Assembly (NCBI RefSeq): GCF_013401555.1
Contig: NZ_CP058552.1
Coordinates: 3,286,001-3,350,000, forward strand
Length of the DNA stretch: 64,000 nt
DNA from: Paenibacillus sp. E222
Lineage (GTDB): Bacteria > Bacillota > Bacilli > Paenibacillales > Paenibacillaceae
Direction: 5' to 3'
The notes beneath the pieces were generated by a model that did no database searches, was not told the DNA's origin, and was given only the letters and a program-made list of their open reading frames with translations. Shown here piece by piece: positions 35,971-46,902 of this stretch. Made by a program: the position numbers and the translations under genes. The first letter of the stretch is position 1. Each line of letters opens with the position of its first letter.

Positions 35971-36972
35971 ATGACACTGGATTTGCAAAATTATGCAGTT
36001 CGTACCGACTTGGCAATTGACTCCAAGGAGATGGCTCAGGGCGGGCAGAAACAGACGATTCCCGGGCTGCGGGAAGATGTGGAAGAGAAAGACGGAATCA
36101 CCATCACACGTATTGATGTACTTAATGATGCAGCCGCTACAGCGATTGGACGTGTGAAGGGGCACTATGTCACCTTGGAGGTTCCATCGCTTCGTAACGG
36201 GGATACCGATCTTCAGGAACGGGTGGCGGCAGAATTCACGCGGGAGATGGAAGATTTTTTGGCCAAGGCGGGAATTAACAAGACATCCAAGGTGCTGATC
36301 GTCGGTTTGGGCAACCTGAACGTCACGCCTGATTCACTTGGGCCACTTGTCGTGGAGAATCTGATGGTTACCCGTCAGTATTTTGAGCTGGTACCGGATC
36401 AGGTTGCACCCGGTTATCGGGAAGTCAGTGCCATTGCGCCAGGAGTGCTGGGTACAACGGGCATAGAATCCAGTGACATCGTACAAGCGATTGTGGATCG
36501 GACGAAGCCGGATGCAATTATTGCGATTGATGCGCTAGCTTCACGCTCCCTCGAACGAGTTAATACAACGATTCAGGTGGCAGACATCGGCATTCATCCT
36601 GGCTCAGGCATTGGAAACAAGCGACGAGGACTGACACGTGAAATATTGGGTGTTCCCTGCATTGCCATCGGTGTGCCTACTGTATGTTATGCGTCGACCA
36701 TCGTGAATAACGTTATTGAAATGATGCGTACTCATTTTCGGCAAGAGACTGATCAAACGAAGCAGATTATGGGCATGCTGGACGATATCGGCGAAAATGA
36801 CCGTCTCAGTTTGGTAAAAGAGGTACTGGAGCCGCTAGGACATGATCTGATTGTTACCCCCAAAGAAATCGATGAATTTGTCGAAGATATTGCCAATATT
36901 ATTGCAACAGGTCTAAATGCCGCGCTCCATGATGCGGTAAATGCTGAGAATGTAGCTGCTTACACCCATTAA
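35971..36972 (+). CDS. gpr: Germination protease GPR
   Basis: 333 residues. Degrades small acid-soluble spore proteins at germination; made in the forespore as a zymogen with a short N-terminal propeptide. Motifs of the A25 family: NYAVRTDLAIDSKEM (with the processing region nearby), VLIVGLGNLNVTPDSLGPLV, APGVLGTTGIESSD, IAIDALASRSLERVNTTIQV and DIGIHPGSGIGNKRRGL. Start ATG 35971 with TAAGGGAGG upstream. A terminator separates it from spoIIP. Confidence 0.96.
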   Translation: MTLDLQNYAVRTDLAIDSKEMAQGGQKQTIPGLREDVEEKDGITITRIDVLNDAAATAIGRVKGHYVTLEVPSLRNGDTDLQERVAAEFTREMEDFLAKAGINKTSKVLIVGLGNLNVTPDSLGPLVVENLMVTRQYFELVPDQVAPGYREVSAIAPGVLGTTGIESSDIVQAIVDRTKPDAIIAIDALASRSLERVNTTIQVADIGIHPGSGIGNKRRGLTREILGVPCIAIGVPTVCYASTIVNNVIEMMRTHFRQETDQTKQIMGMLDDIGENDRLSLVKEVLEPLGHDLIVTPKEIDEFVEDIANIIATGLNAALHDAVNAENVAAYTH

Positions 36973-37010
36973 TTAACTTTTGAAATTTAAATGCTTAAGA
37001 CTTCTTTGAA

Positions 37011-37043
37011 GAAGGTCCGAATCTATCGGACTTTCTTTTTTTG
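37011..37043 (+). terminator. Terminator of gpr
   Basis: GAAGGTCCGA / TCGGACTTTC around ATCTA, followed by TTTTTTTG. Confidence 0.85.
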
Positions 37044-37132
37044 TGCAATCTTCTTTTTCCTGTTCTATCAAATCTGGCAGGCTCATAGAGTTGAAGTATA
37101 AGCGTTGTCCAGCAGGGAAGGAGACAGAAGCA

Positions 37133-38428
37133 ATGAACAAAATATTGGCCTGGAATATTGGTAAATGGAAAAAGAGATGTTTGCACGTGCTGGCTATGGG
37201 CCGTACGTTGTTGTTGCTTATGATCATATCTGCCTTATTTTTTGTTGTACTCGGTCTAGGGGGCATGGCAGAGAAGCGTTTGAATAGCTCACCCGTTTCT
37301 TCTATGAAAGGATTTGCGGGAGCCGTATCAAGCAGCTTTTTTGTGGACATGCTCGGCATGGAAATGCCGCATCTAACTCAGAAGGAACAAGCATCTGCAT
37401 TTTCTGGTGAAAATCTGACTTCGTTTGTATTTCAACTGCTGACGAATGTGAATCCGCAAGACCCGAAAAGCCTGATCGCTAGAGAAATGCCTGGCATGGG
37501 TTCCAATCAACCCGTACTGCTGCGACCGGGGTCGGGAAATGAAAAAGCTGAAGCTCCAGAAGATTATCAGCCGGGTCCTGGACTCATTGATATGGCCTCG
37601 GCAGGCGGAGGGAAATCAGGTGGTGAGCAGCATATCCCACCAGGTCAGGATGATACCGATCCATCCGATCCGCAGGATTCGGGTGATGGCGAAGTAAAGG
37701 GTGATCCCCCACCGAAGAGTGGCGGTAAAGATGAACCTAGCAAACCAACGACAGGGAAAAAAGCGATTCTTGTTTACCATTCCCATCCACGTGAAGGATA
37801 CAATCCTCTCTTGGGCACGAAGAGTGACAATCCTTCCTCTGGGAAATCGACTGGTAATGTTTTTCAAGTGGGAACCTACTTGTCCGACAGTTTGGAGAAG
37901 CTGGGGATTGGGGTGGAACATGCGCAAGAAGATTATCCAACCAAGGTCAAGGATTATAACTGGAATTATTCCTATAAATACTCCCGTCAGACGGTGAAAG
38001 CTGCACTTGCTCAAAATGACGATCTTACGTATCTCATCGATATCCACCGTGACTCTCAGCGTCATAACAAAACAACGACAACCATTAATAATCTGGGTTA
38101 TGCCAAAGTATATTTTATTATAGGACATGAAAATCCAAACTGGCAGCAGAATGAAGCCTTTGCGGCCAAAATTCATAAGAAACTGGAAGCGAAATATCCA
38201 GGGGTGTCTCGGGGCGTCTGGGGTAAGGACGGCGGCGGGGCCAACAATGGCGAATACAACCAAACGCTTTCTCCCAACAGCATATTGATTGAGATTGGCG
38301 GCATCGACAATACAGCTGCTGAACTGGAGCGGACATCCAAAGTACTCGCTGACATGATTGCAGAGGTGTATTGGGATGATCAGAAGGTGGACAAAGCGAG
38401 TGTGGAAAAGACGTCACAAGGTGGCTAA
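37133..38428 (+). CDS. spoIIP: Stage II sporulation protein P
   Basis: 431 residues from ATG 37133 with GGAAGGAG nine bases upstream (the open frame to 37043 crosses the gpr terminator and is not used). One N-terminal helix (LLLLMIISALFFVVLGLGG), an extracytoplasmic Pro/Gly/Asp-rich linker (about 145-205), then the amidase/endopeptidase domain with ILVYHSHPREGYNPLL, LIDIHRDSQRH, FIIGHENPN and ILIEIGGIDNTAAELERTS. With SpoIID and SpoIIM it remodels septal peptidoglycan in engulfment. Upstream of the yqxA-like gene by 63 nt. Confidence 0.94.
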   Translation: MNKILAWNIGKWKKRCLHVLAMGRTLLLLMIISALFFVVLGLGGMAEKRLNSSPVSSMKGFAGAVSSSFFVDMLGMEMPHLTQKEQASAFSGENLTSFVFQLLTNVNPQDPKSLIAREMPGMGSNQPVLLRPGSGNEKAEAPEDYQPGPGLIDMASAGGGKSGGEQHIPPGQDDTDPSDPQDSGDGEVKGDPPPKSGGKDEPSKPTTGKKAILVYHSHPREGYNPLLGTKSDNPSSGKSTGNVFQVGTYLSDSLEKLGIGVEHAQEDYPTKVKDYNWNYSYKYSRQTVKAALAQNDDLTYLIDIHRDSQRHNKTTTTINNLGYAKVYFIIGHENPNWQQNEAFAAKIHKKLEAKYPGVSRGVWGKDGGGANNGEYNQTLSPNSILIEIGGIDNTAAELERTSKVLADMIAEVYWDDQKVDKASVEKTSQGG

Positions 38429-38491
38429 TGGCTAGTATTCCTGATAGGGAAGAATAGCAGAATCGAAGATATATAACAGGAGGCGAGGAAT

Positions 38492-38851
38492 GTGTCCAGA
38501 TTCGGCAAAAGATTGTTTTCCATCTGTGTATTAATGTTGCTGGGTGTTCTGTTTGGAATGCAGCTGGCAGGCAGCAACTTTAATAGGGGCGATGATTCGA
38601 CCGGCAACCCTGCAGTGGTGAAAACGGAGCCGGTGTCACCGGCTGCCGAGTCTGTTCAGACCGCGCCTGTACAACAGGAGGTTAAAGAACCTCCAACGGT
38701 ACCTGTTCTGTCACCGAGTCAGGTGCTTGGCGCAGAGCAGAGCAAAGCGCCGGTCGACGTGCTGGCTGACAAAACGGCAGGTCTTCTTCAAAATCTGTCC
38801 CATAACGGAATGAAGTGGGTAGTATCCTTATTTAGCGGAGTCGCTGAATAA
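38492..38851 (+). CDS. YqxA-like membrane-anchored protein (DUF3679 by position)
   Basis: 119 residues from GTG 38492, with AGGAGG eight bases upstream. An N-terminal anchor RLFSICVLMLLGVLFGMQLA is followed by an extracytoplasmic Pro/Val/Glu/Gln-rich stretch and a C-terminal amphipathic helix (LADKTAGLLQNLSHNGMKWV). It lies between spoIIP and lepA like B. subtilis yqxA, and the FGMQ after the helix fits that family. Function unknown; co-transcription with spoIIP suggests sporulation. Confidence 0.7.
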   Translation: MSRFGKRLFSICVLMLLGVLFGMQLAGSNFNRGDDSTGNPAVVKTEPVSPAAESVQTAPVQQEVKEPPTVPVLSPSQVLGAEQSKAPVDVLADKTAGLLQNLSHNGMKWVVSLFSGVAE

Positions 38852-38931
38852 AAGGCTATGAAATATAGGCAAAATATACCCTTGGGAGTTCGTAATTGTG
38901 ACGATAATTATAAAGTTGAGGCAACGCGGGA

Positions 38932-38960
38932 TTGATGCACCCTGCATCAACTGTTATAAT
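38932..38960 (+). promoter_or_regulatory. SigA-type promoter of lepA
   Basis: TTGATG, 17-nt spacer, TATAAT, 37 nt upstream of the lepA start. Confidence 0.75.
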
Positions 38961-38997
38961 GAAGTGATTGACACTAGGCTGTTTCTGGGGGTAAGGA

Positions 38998-40812
38998 ATG
39001 ACTGACATTCGGGCAAGACAACGTAAAATTCGTAACTTTTCAATTATTGCACATATAGATCACGGCAAATCAACACTTGCGGACCGGATCTTGGAGTACA
39101 CAGGTGCGCTAACTACACGTGAAATGCAAGAACAAGTATTGGACCAAATGGAACTTGAACGTGAACGTGGAATTACGATCAAGCTGCAGGCGGTAGCGCT
39201 GACTTACAAAGCCGATGACGGCGAAGAGTATCTGTTGAATCTGATTGATACGCCTGGACACGTAGACTTCACGTATGAAGTATCACGCAGCCTTGCTGCA
39301 TGCGAAGGTGCTTTGCTGGTTGTGGATGCGGCTCAGGGTATTGAAGCCCAGACGCTGGCTAACGTGTACCTGGCATTAGATAATGATCTTGAAATTTTAC
39401 CGGTAATTAACAAGATTGACCTTCCAAGTGCTGACCCGGATCGGGTTAAACAGGAAGTGGAAGATGTCATTGGATTGGATACAAGTAATGCGGTATTGGC
39501 TTCAGCCAAAGCGGGAATTGGTATCAAAGAAATTCTCGAGCAAGTGGTGCTAAGTGTTCCAGCTCCACAAGGTGATCCTGACCAGCCTTTGAAAGCGCTG
39601 ATTTTTGACTCTCACTATGACCCGTACAAAGGCGTAATTGTTTACGTACGTGTTGTAGACGGCAAGATTAAATCAGGTTCCAAAATCAAAATGATGGCAA
39701 CAGGCAAAACGTTTGAAGTCATTGAAGTTGGAGCGTTCAAACCTCGCATGACCATCGTGGACGAGCTGAACGTCGGTGATGTTGGATTTATCGTAGCAGG
39801 TATCCGGCATGTAGGTGATACACAAGTCGGGGATACGGTGACAGATGCCAAAAATCCAACACCTGAACCTTTGCCTGGCTACCGCAAAATTAATCCAATG
39901 GTATACTGCGGTCTCTATCCGATTGAAACATCGGATTATGTTGATCTGCGTGAAGCGTTGGAGAAATTGCAGTTGAACGATGCATCGCTCAGCTTTGAGC
40001 CGGAGACTTCCAGTGCACTCGGTTTTGGATTCCGTTGCGGATTCCTTGGGTTGCTTCACATGGATGTTATCCAGGAACGGATTGAGCGTGAGTTCAACAT
40101 TCCATTGATCACAACGGCACCAAGCGTAATTTACCACGTGACGTTGACCAATGGTGAAGTTATGCAAATTGATAACCCATCCAACTATCCTGAGGTGGGC
40201 AGAATTGATTTTGTTGAGGAACCGTATGTTAAAGCTTCAATTATCGTACCGAATGATTATGTGGGTACTATTATGGAGCTTTGTCAGAATAAACGCGGTG
40301 AATATGTGAATATGGAATATTTGGACACAACTCGGGTTACCATTACGTATGAGATCCCGTTGTCCGAGATTGTATATGACTTCTTCGACCAGTTGAAATC
40401 AAGCACCAAAGGATATGCATCCTTTGACTACGAGCTGTCCGGTTATCGTCAGTCCAATCTGGCGAAAATGGATATCTTGCTTAATGGTGAGCAAGTCGAT
40501 GCCTTGTCCTTCATCGTTCACCGTGATCGTGCGTATAACCGCGGCCGCATTATCTGTGAGAAGCTGCGTGAGCTGATTCCACGGCAAATGTTCGAGGTGC
40601 CGATCCAGGCATCTGTGGGTACCAAAGTTGTAGCTCGTGAAACGGTAAAAGCAATGCGTAAAAACGTACTTGCCAAGTGTTATGGCGGTGACATCTCGCG
40701 TAAACGGAAGCTGCTTGAGAAGCAGAAGGAAGGTAAGAAGCGGATGAAGCAGGTTGGTAACGTAGAGGTGCCGCAGGAAGCGTTCATGGCGGTGCTGAAA
40801 ATTGATGATTAA
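38998..40812 (+). CDS. lepA: Elongation factor 4 (LepA)
   Basis: 604 residues. Membrane-associated translational GTPase acting on stalled or assembling ribosomes. G1 [15 protein letters not shown]2 region [11 protein letters not shown]3 DTPGHVDF, G4 NKIDLPSA, G5 SAKAGIGI; the LepA-specific C-terminal domain includes [23 protein letters not shown] 38998 has GGGGGTAAGGA upstream and its own promoter. Followed by a hairpin-rich intergenic region. Confidence 0.97.
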   Translation: MTDIRARQRKIRNFSIIAHIDHGKSTLADRILEYTGALTTREMQEQVLDQMELERERGITIKLQAVALTYKADDGEEYLLNLIDTPGHVDFTYEVSRSLAACEGALLVVDAAQGIEAQTLANVYLALDNDLEILPVINKIDLPSADPDRVKQEVEDVIGLDTSNAVLASAKAGIGIKEILEQVVLSVPAPQGDPDQPLKALIFDSHYDPYKGVIVYVRVVDGKIKSGSKIKMMATGKTFEVIEVGAFKPRMTIVDELNVGDVGFIVAGIRHVGDTQVGDTVTDAKNPTPEPLPGYRKINPMVYCGLYPIETSDYVDLREALEKLQLNDASLSFEPETSSALGFGFRCGFLGLLHMDVIQERIEREFNIPLITTAPSVIYHVTLTNGEVMQIDNPSNYPEVGRIDFVEEPYVKASIIVPNDYVGTIMELCQNKRGEYVNMEYLDTTRVTITYEIPLSEIVYDFFDQLKSSTKGYASFDYELSGYRQSNLAKMDILLNGEQVDALSFIVHRDRAYNRGRIICEKLRELIPRQMFEVPIQASVGTKVVARETVKAMRKNVLAKCYGGDISRKRKLLEKQKEGKKRMKQVGNVEVPQEAFMAVLKIDD

Positions 40813-40815
40813 GAA

Positions 40816-40861
40816 CGCAATCTCCTAATACATCAAATTTTGTGTATCGGAGAATGCGTTT
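40816..40861 (+). terminator. Hairpin after lepA
   Basis: AACGCA-A-TCTCC pairs with GGAGA-A-TGCGTT, with an inner ATACA / TGTGTA stem. It is followed by TAAAAAG rather than a T tract, so it is a strong hairpin but a doubtful intrinsic terminator. Confidence 0.5.
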
Positions 40862-40865
40862 AAAA

Positions 40866-41034
40866 AGACGTTTGCTTGCAAACGTCAAGTGAGGCCTTTC
40901 GGTACATCAATAATTTGTGTATGAAAGGATGAACGATTTTTTGAGGTACAGCACAGAATGTGTGTATTCAAACTAGATTAAAGACGTTTGCTTTGCAAAC
41001 TAGGTACAACACAGAATAACCAATAAACCAAGCT
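40866..41034 (+). repeat. Degenerate hairpin and repeat array upstream of hemW
   Basis: Two copies of a hairpin unit: GACGTTTGC-TT-GCAAACGTC (about 40866-40886) and GACGTTTGCTTTGCAAAC (from about 40982). Between and after them lie related strings beginning GGTACA and containing CA-x-AAT-TTGTGTAT-like runs (from about 40909, 40945 and 41003). The second of these is enclosed in CCTTTC / GAAAGG and followed by a T run at about 40936. The whole stretch is non-coding and looks like two rounds of duplication. Confidence 0.6.
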
Positions 41035-41035
41035 G

Positions 41036-41064
41036 AAAGGGAAGCCGGATGGCTTTCCTTTTTT
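41036..41064 (+). terminator. Terminator/attenuator immediately before hemW
   Basis: AAAGGGAAGCC / GGCTTTCCTTT (one G-U) around GGAT, followed by TTT. It ends only about 22 nt before the hemW start codon and adjoins its ribosome site, leaving little room for a promoter after it. Confidence 0.8.
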
Positions 41065-41085
41065 CAAATAGAGGGGGACCTTGCC

Positions 41086-42270
41086 ATGACATTGGCACCA
41101 CACAGCCGGAAAACAGGTGCACCCCAAGCGGTGTATCTTCACATTCCCTTTTGTACAAATAAATGTTTCTACTGCGATTTTAACTCCTACGTATTGAAGG
41201 ACCAGCCGGTTATGCAGTACCTTGAAGCGCTGGAACGGGAGATGGAACATACAGTTAAAGCGAATCCGCCGGGAGAAATCAAAACCATATTTGTGGGCGG
41301 CGGCACGCCGACTGCACTGAAACCGGACGAAATGGCCGTATTCCTGAAGTCCGTTAAGACCTATTTCCCGAATTGGGCAGACGATATTGAGTTTTCAATG
41401 GAAGCTAACCCGGGCACAACAGATGCGGAGAAGCTCGCCGTTATGAAAGAAGGCGGAGTGAACCGCGTCAGCTTTGGTGTACAGGCTTTTCAAAATGATC
41501 TGCTAACAGGTATTGGCCGGATTCATAATACAGATGATGTATACCGCAGTTTGGAAAATGCACGAGCAGCTGGATTGCATAACTTGTCCATAGACCTGAT
41601 GTTTGGTTTGCCAAACCAGACTGTCGAGATGCTGAACGAGAGTATCGACAAAGCGCTGGAACTGGATTTGCCTCATTACTCCATATACAGCCTGAAGGTG
41701 GAAGAGAATACGCTTTTCCATACGTTGTATCAGAAGAACCAGCTACCACTTCCTCATGAAGACGACGAGTTGCAAATGTATCTTCTATTAATGAAGCGGA
41801 TGAAAGAAGCAGGTTACGGACAATACGAGATCAGTAACTTTGCCAAACCCGGCTTCGAGAGCCGTCACAATATCACGTACTGGCGCAATGAGGACTACTA
41901 CGGTCTGGGTGCAGGTGCTCATGGATATGTAGGCCGCGAACGCCATATGAATATAAAAGGTATAAACCCGTATGTTGAAGCTTCCAAAGGAGGTCTGCCG
42001 CGTCTCGATCATTTTGAGATCAGCCGCGCCGAGGCCATGGAAGATTATCTGATGGTTGGGTTGAGAATGTTGGAAGGTGCTTCATCCTCACGGTTTAGCG
42101 ATCAGTTCGGGGAGCCTATGGAGGAAGTGTTTGCGAAGCCTTTGGGCAAAATGCTGAATGCAGGACTGCTGGAGAAGACGCCAGACGGCTTCCGGCTTAG
42201 TGAACAGGGCATCCTGTTCGGAAATGACGTTTTTGCCGAGTTTATCGGGTCTATATCGCTGAATTCGTAG
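41086..42270 (+). CDS. hemW: Radical SAM haem chaperone HemW (coproporphyrinogen oxidase-like)
   Basis: 394 residues. Radical SAM cluster motif Cys23-x3-Cys27-x2-Cys30 in HIPFCTNKCFYCDFNSY, followed by IFVGGGTPTAL and FSMEANPGTTDAEKL. The extra Cys found in true HemN is absent from the N-terminus, which favours HemW, a haem-binding chaperone. ATG 41086 has AGAGGGGG upstream. Position after lepA is as in B. subtilis; here a hairpin array and terminator lie between them. Confidence 0.92.
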   Translation: MTLAPHSRKTGAPQAVYLHIPFCTNKCFYCDFNSYVLKDQPVMQYLEALEREMEHTVKANPPGEIKTIFVGGGTPTALKPDEMAVFLKSVKTYFPNWADDIEFSMEANPGTTDAEKLAVMKEGGVNRVSFGVQAFQNDLLTGIGRIHNTDDVYRSLENARAAGLHNLSIDLMFGLPNQTVEMLNESIDKALELDLPHYSIYSLKVEENTLFHTLYQKNQLPLPHEDDELQMYLLLMKRMKEAGYGQYEISNFAKPGFESRHNITYWRNEDYYGLGAGAHGYVGRERHMNIKGINPYVEASKGGLPRLDHFEISRAEAMEDYLMVGLRMLEGASSSRFSDQFGEPMEEVFAKPLGKMLNAGLLEKTPDGFRLSEQGILFGNDVFAEFIGSISLNS

Positions 42271-42283
42271 CTTGAAATTCTAT

Positions 42284-42325
42284 ACGCTCTGTTGTATATT
42301 TATTCATATTGATTTTACAGAGCGT
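42284..42325 (+). terminator. Hairpin after hemW
   Basis: ACGCTCTGT / ACAGAGCGT around a long AT-rich loop, followed by GTGATTTATA. Stem clear, T tract weak. Confidence 0.5.
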
Positions 42326-42387
42326 GTGATTTATACAACTACGAAGTCGGCTTTCCTCTGGAAAGCTTCTTATAGGGGGAGAGCTGG

Positions 42388-42858
42388 ATGTCGGCCATAT
42401 GCAGAAAAGCCGTACCGGAAGATGTTGAACCATTATTTGAAATGATTAAGGGCTATGCAGAGCGTGGGATCATGCTTCCGCGTTCAAGGGAAGTACTGCA
42501 ACGGCAGCTGGAGCACTTTGTTGTAGCGGAAGTGAATGGTCAGGTTGTAGGCTGTGGATCTCTCTGCCGTCTGGGGAATGATCTGGTGGAAGTCAGATCG
42601 CTTGGTATCTCCGAAGGTCACAAAGGCATGGGGATTGGCTCACTGCTGCTGGATCGGTTGGTAGAGGAAGCGGAGAAACAGCAAATTCCCAAGGTCATGG
42701 CGTTGACCTATGAAGTCTCTTTTTTCTTGAAAAATGGCTTCGCTGTTGTGGATAAGGATATTTTCCCGGAAAAGGTATGGACGGATTGTATTCATTGCAG
42801 CAAGCAGGATTGCTGTGATGAGATTGCTGTATTGAAAGAGTTGAATATTTCAGCCTGA
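42388..42858 (+). CDS. GNAT N-acetyltransferase, short N-acetylglutamate-synthase-like
   Basis: 156 residues, single GNAT domain. The acetyl-CoA loop is RSLGISEGHKGMGIGSLLLD, with FFLKNGFAVVDKD downstream. The C-terminal FPEKVWTDCIHCSKQDCCDE is characteristic of ArgA-like stand-alone acetyltransferases that make N-acetylglutamate in some bacteria. Enzyme activity is inferred from this motif only. ATG 42388 with GGGGGAGAG upstream. It lies between hemW and hrcA, bounded by hairpins on both sides. Confidence 0.8.
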   Translation: MSAICRKAVPEDVEPLFEMIKGYAERGIMLPRSREVLQRQLEHFVVAEVNGQVVGCGSLCRLGNDLVEVRSLGISEGHKGMGIGSLLLDRLVEEAEKQQIPKVMALTYEVSFFLKNGFAVVDKDIFPEKVWTDCIHCSKQDCCDEIAVLKELNISA

Positions 42859-42866
42859 TAAATGAA

Positions 42867-42921
42867 TGAACCGTATGGATTGAGCCGAGTATACTCTATC
42901 TCACCTGCGGTTCTTTTTAAT
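42867..42921 (+). terminator. Terminator after the acetyltransferase gene
   Basis: GAACCG pairs with CGGTTC across a long, partly paired loop, followed by TTTTTAA. Confidence 0.55.
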
Positions 42922-43003
42922 TCATGAGATGTACAGTAAAGTTGTTATGTCTTGGAGACATTGGTCTATACTATAAATAGATGAACGTACCCATCAAACT
43001 GAC

Positions 43004-43033
43004 TTGACAATGATCACGTCATTTTGGTATTTT
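43004..43033 (+). promoter_or_regulatory. SigA-type promoter of the hrcA operon
   Basis: TTGACA, 18-nt spacer, TATTTT, ending 11 nt before the CIRCE element, so the operator covers the expected transcription start. Confidence 0.6.
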
Positions 43034-43044
43034 TGTATTACCGC

Positions 43045-43071
43045 TTAGCACTCATCTAACCGGAGTGCTAA
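43045..43071 (+). promoter_or_regulatory. CIRCE operator (HrcA binding site)
   Basis: Perfect consensus: TTAGCACTC, nine bases, GAGTGCTAA. HrcA bound here represses the class I heat-shock operon; relief on heat shock is mediated by GroEL in B. subtilis. Confidence 0.97.
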
Positions 43072-43111
43072 CGACATGGGACAGTACAGTCAGAAGGAGG
43101 GAATACTCACC

Positions 43112-44143
43112 ATGTTAACAGAGCGTCAACGAATGATTCTGAACGCTATAGTGGATGACTATATCCGTTCAGCTGAGCCCGTAGGGTCCCGGAGCATTTC
43201 CAAAAGGGGAGATGTTGGATACAGTCCGGCGACGATCCGTAATGAAATGGCGGACCTCGAAGATATGGGCTTTCTGGAACAGCCGCATACTTCGGCAGGA
43301 CGCATTCCTTCACACAAAGGCTATCGATATTATGTCGATCATTTGGTTCCCTGGAATCAGGTTGAGCCGCAAGAGCTGGACGATCTGAAGTCATTTTTCG
43401 CAGAAAAGCTGAACGTGATGGAACAAGTTATTCAACATGCCTCAGTCATTTTATCTCATATGACAAATTATACTTCGATCCTGCTTGGGCCGGAAGTTTT
43501 TCACACGTCACTTCGTCATTTTCAACTGCTTCCGCTTAATGAAAACGAGGCTGTGGCCATCATCGTAACGAACACGGGTCAGGTGGAGAACAAGACAGTT
43601 CAGATTCCACCCGAAATTTCGGTAGCGGAGATGGAGAATGTAGTTCGTTTATTAAACAGCAAGCTGGTCGGCGTGCCGATTTACAAATTAAAATCTCGTC
43701 TCTACACCGAGCTTGGGCAAGAGATGGAACGGCATATTACACGTTATGAGGAAGTCATGCAGGTGCTGAACAGTGCCTTTGACAACGAGCATGACAATCG
43801 TCTGTTCCTTAGTGGTGCCACCAATATGTTGACCCAGCCAGAGTTTAGAGATATTGAAAAGGTAAAAGATATTCTTGACCTGCTGGATGAGACACCAACA
43901 CTCATGAAATTGATGATGCCCGTGCAGGGTGGATCTGGTATTCAGGTGCGAATAGGCACCGAGAATGATCATGAAGCCTTCGCCAATTGCAGCCTGATAA
44001 CGGCATCCTACTCACTGGATGGAGAGGCTTTGGGCTCCATCGGAATTTTGGGACCTACGCGAATGGATTACGCACGTGTCATTCATATTTTAAATACATT
44101 ATCCCGTGATTTGACGGCCATGCTAACGCATCGCTTTAAATAA
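43112..44143 (+). CDS. hrcA: Heat-inducible transcription repressor HrcA
   Basis: 343 residues from ATG 43112 (MLTERQRMILNAIVDDYIRS) with AGAAGGAGGG upstream; the frame to 43076 would extend into the region just after CIRCE. N-terminal winged helix with EPVGSRSISKRGDVGYSPAT and RNEMADLEDMGFLEQPHTSA, central GAF-like domain, C-terminal ITASYSLDGEALGSIGILGP. Represses its own operon through the CIRCE site 40 nt upstream. Confidence 0.97.
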   Translation: MLTERQRMILNAIVDDYIRSAEPVGSRSISKRGDVGYSPATIRNEMADLEDMGFLEQPHTSAGRIPSHKGYRYYVDHLVPWNQVEPQELDDLKSFFAEKLNVMEQVIQHASVILSHMTNYTSILLGPEVFHTSLRHFQLLPLNENEAVAIIVTNTGQVENKTVQIPPEISVAEMENVVRLLNSKLVGVPIYKLKSRLYTELGQEMERHITRYEEVMQVLNSAFDNEHDNRLFLSGATNMLTQPEFRDIEKVKDILDLLDETPTLMKLMMPVQGGSGIQVRIGTENDHEAFANCSLITASYSLDGEALGSIGILGPTRMDYARVIHILNTLSRDLTAMLTHRFK

Positions 44144-44195
44144 GGATACGGGAATGAATCCAGAAGCATTTCATTCTTATAAGGAGGTGAACATC

Positions 44196-44771
44196 TTGAA
44201 AGAGGAGCAATCATTCGCAGCAGAAGAACAAGAACAGCAATCCACTACAGCAGCGGAGCAGGAGCCTGTCAACGAAGCCGGAGCTGCAGAAGCACAGGCG
44301 GAAGAGATGACAGATCAGGAGCAAGATGAGATCGCACGTTTGAAGGCGGAAGCTGAGGAACATCAGCAACGTTTTGTCCGTGCGCAAGCTGATTTTGATA
44401 ACTTCCGTCGTCGTACACAGAAAGAAAAAGAAGAACTGGCGAAATACGCTTCGATGAAGCTGGTCACCGAATTGGTGCCGGTCATTGATAACTTCGAGCG
44501 TGCCATGGCTACTGTACCGGAAGGTACGGAAGTCGAGTCCTTCTCCAAAGGCATCGAAATGATCTTCCGTCAGCTGGAGACTGTGCTGAACAATGAAGGT
44601 CTGACGTCAATGGATACGGTAGGACAACCGTTTAACCCTGAATTCCACCAGGCGATCATGTCAGTGGAGAGCGACGAGTATGAAGAAGGTACCGTTGTTG
44701 AGGAAGTCCAAAAAGGTTATATGCTGAAGGATAAAGTACTTCGTCCGGCTATGGTCAAAGTTAGCTCATAA
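44196..44771 (+). CDS. grpE: Nucleotide exchange factor GrpE
   Basis: 191 residues from a TTG start at 44196, which has a near-perfect AAGGAGGTGA; the frame to 44154 is not supported. Acidic Glu/Gln/Ala-rich N-terminus, long coiled coil (about 45-90: LKAEAEEHQQRFVRAQADFD), FRRRTQKEKEELAKYASMKL, and the C-terminal beta domain (FNPEFHQAIMSVESDEYEEG). Exchanges ADP on DnaK. Confidence 0.96.
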   Translation: MKEEQSFAAEEQEQQSTTAAEQEPVNEAGAAEAQAEEMTDQEQDEIARLKAEAEEHQQRFVRAQADFDNFRRRTQKEKEELAKYASMKLVTELVPVIDNFERAMATVPEGTEVESFSKGIEMIFRQLETVLNNEGLTSMDTVGQPFNPEFHQAIMSVESDEYEEGTVVEEVQKGYMLKDKVLRPAMVKVSS

Positions 44772-44801
44772 TTTCGATTACAGAATGAATTGAGTTCACT
44801 C

Positions 44802-44830
44802 TTGATTGTACGATGCCAGCGAAGTTTAAT
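44802..44830 (+). promoter_or_regulatory. Possible internal promoter of dnaK
   Basis: TTGATT, 17-nt spacer, TTTAAT in the 157-nt gap between grpE and dnaK. No CIRCE is present here. Confidence 0.45.
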
Positions 44831-44904
44831 ATAAAGGTTAGTACACACATAGAGCGCGATTAGGAACAACAAATACAAAATAAGGATCAATCTGATCCAT
44901 TTAA

Positions 44905-46771
<1,867 letters not shown>

Positions 46772-46773
<2 letters not shown>

Positions 46774-46862
46774 TTCACGATTCTTAGTGAATTAAACATC
46801 GGTGACGTTCGGATTGAAGGGAAAGTCATAGCCGGGGCTCCCGCGCTTTGGCTTTCCTTTTG
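46772..46862 (+). terminator. Two hairpins between dnaK and dnaJ
   Basis: AATTCAC / GTGAATT at 46772-46793 overlaps the dnaK stop region. A second, GGGAAAGTC / GGCTTTCC at about 46819-46857, ends in TTTTG. The second looks like a partial terminator that would lower dnaJ relative to dnaK; the first could be a transcript end or a processing site. Confidence 0.55.
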
Positions 46863-46902
46863 TCACGATGTGCGATAAGGTGAATGATATGGGGGTGGAA
46901 GA

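Noticed and set aside
37616..38263. 215-codon minus-strand frame inside spoIIP
   Set aside because: Antisense shadow; the plus-strand SpoIIP domain is clear.
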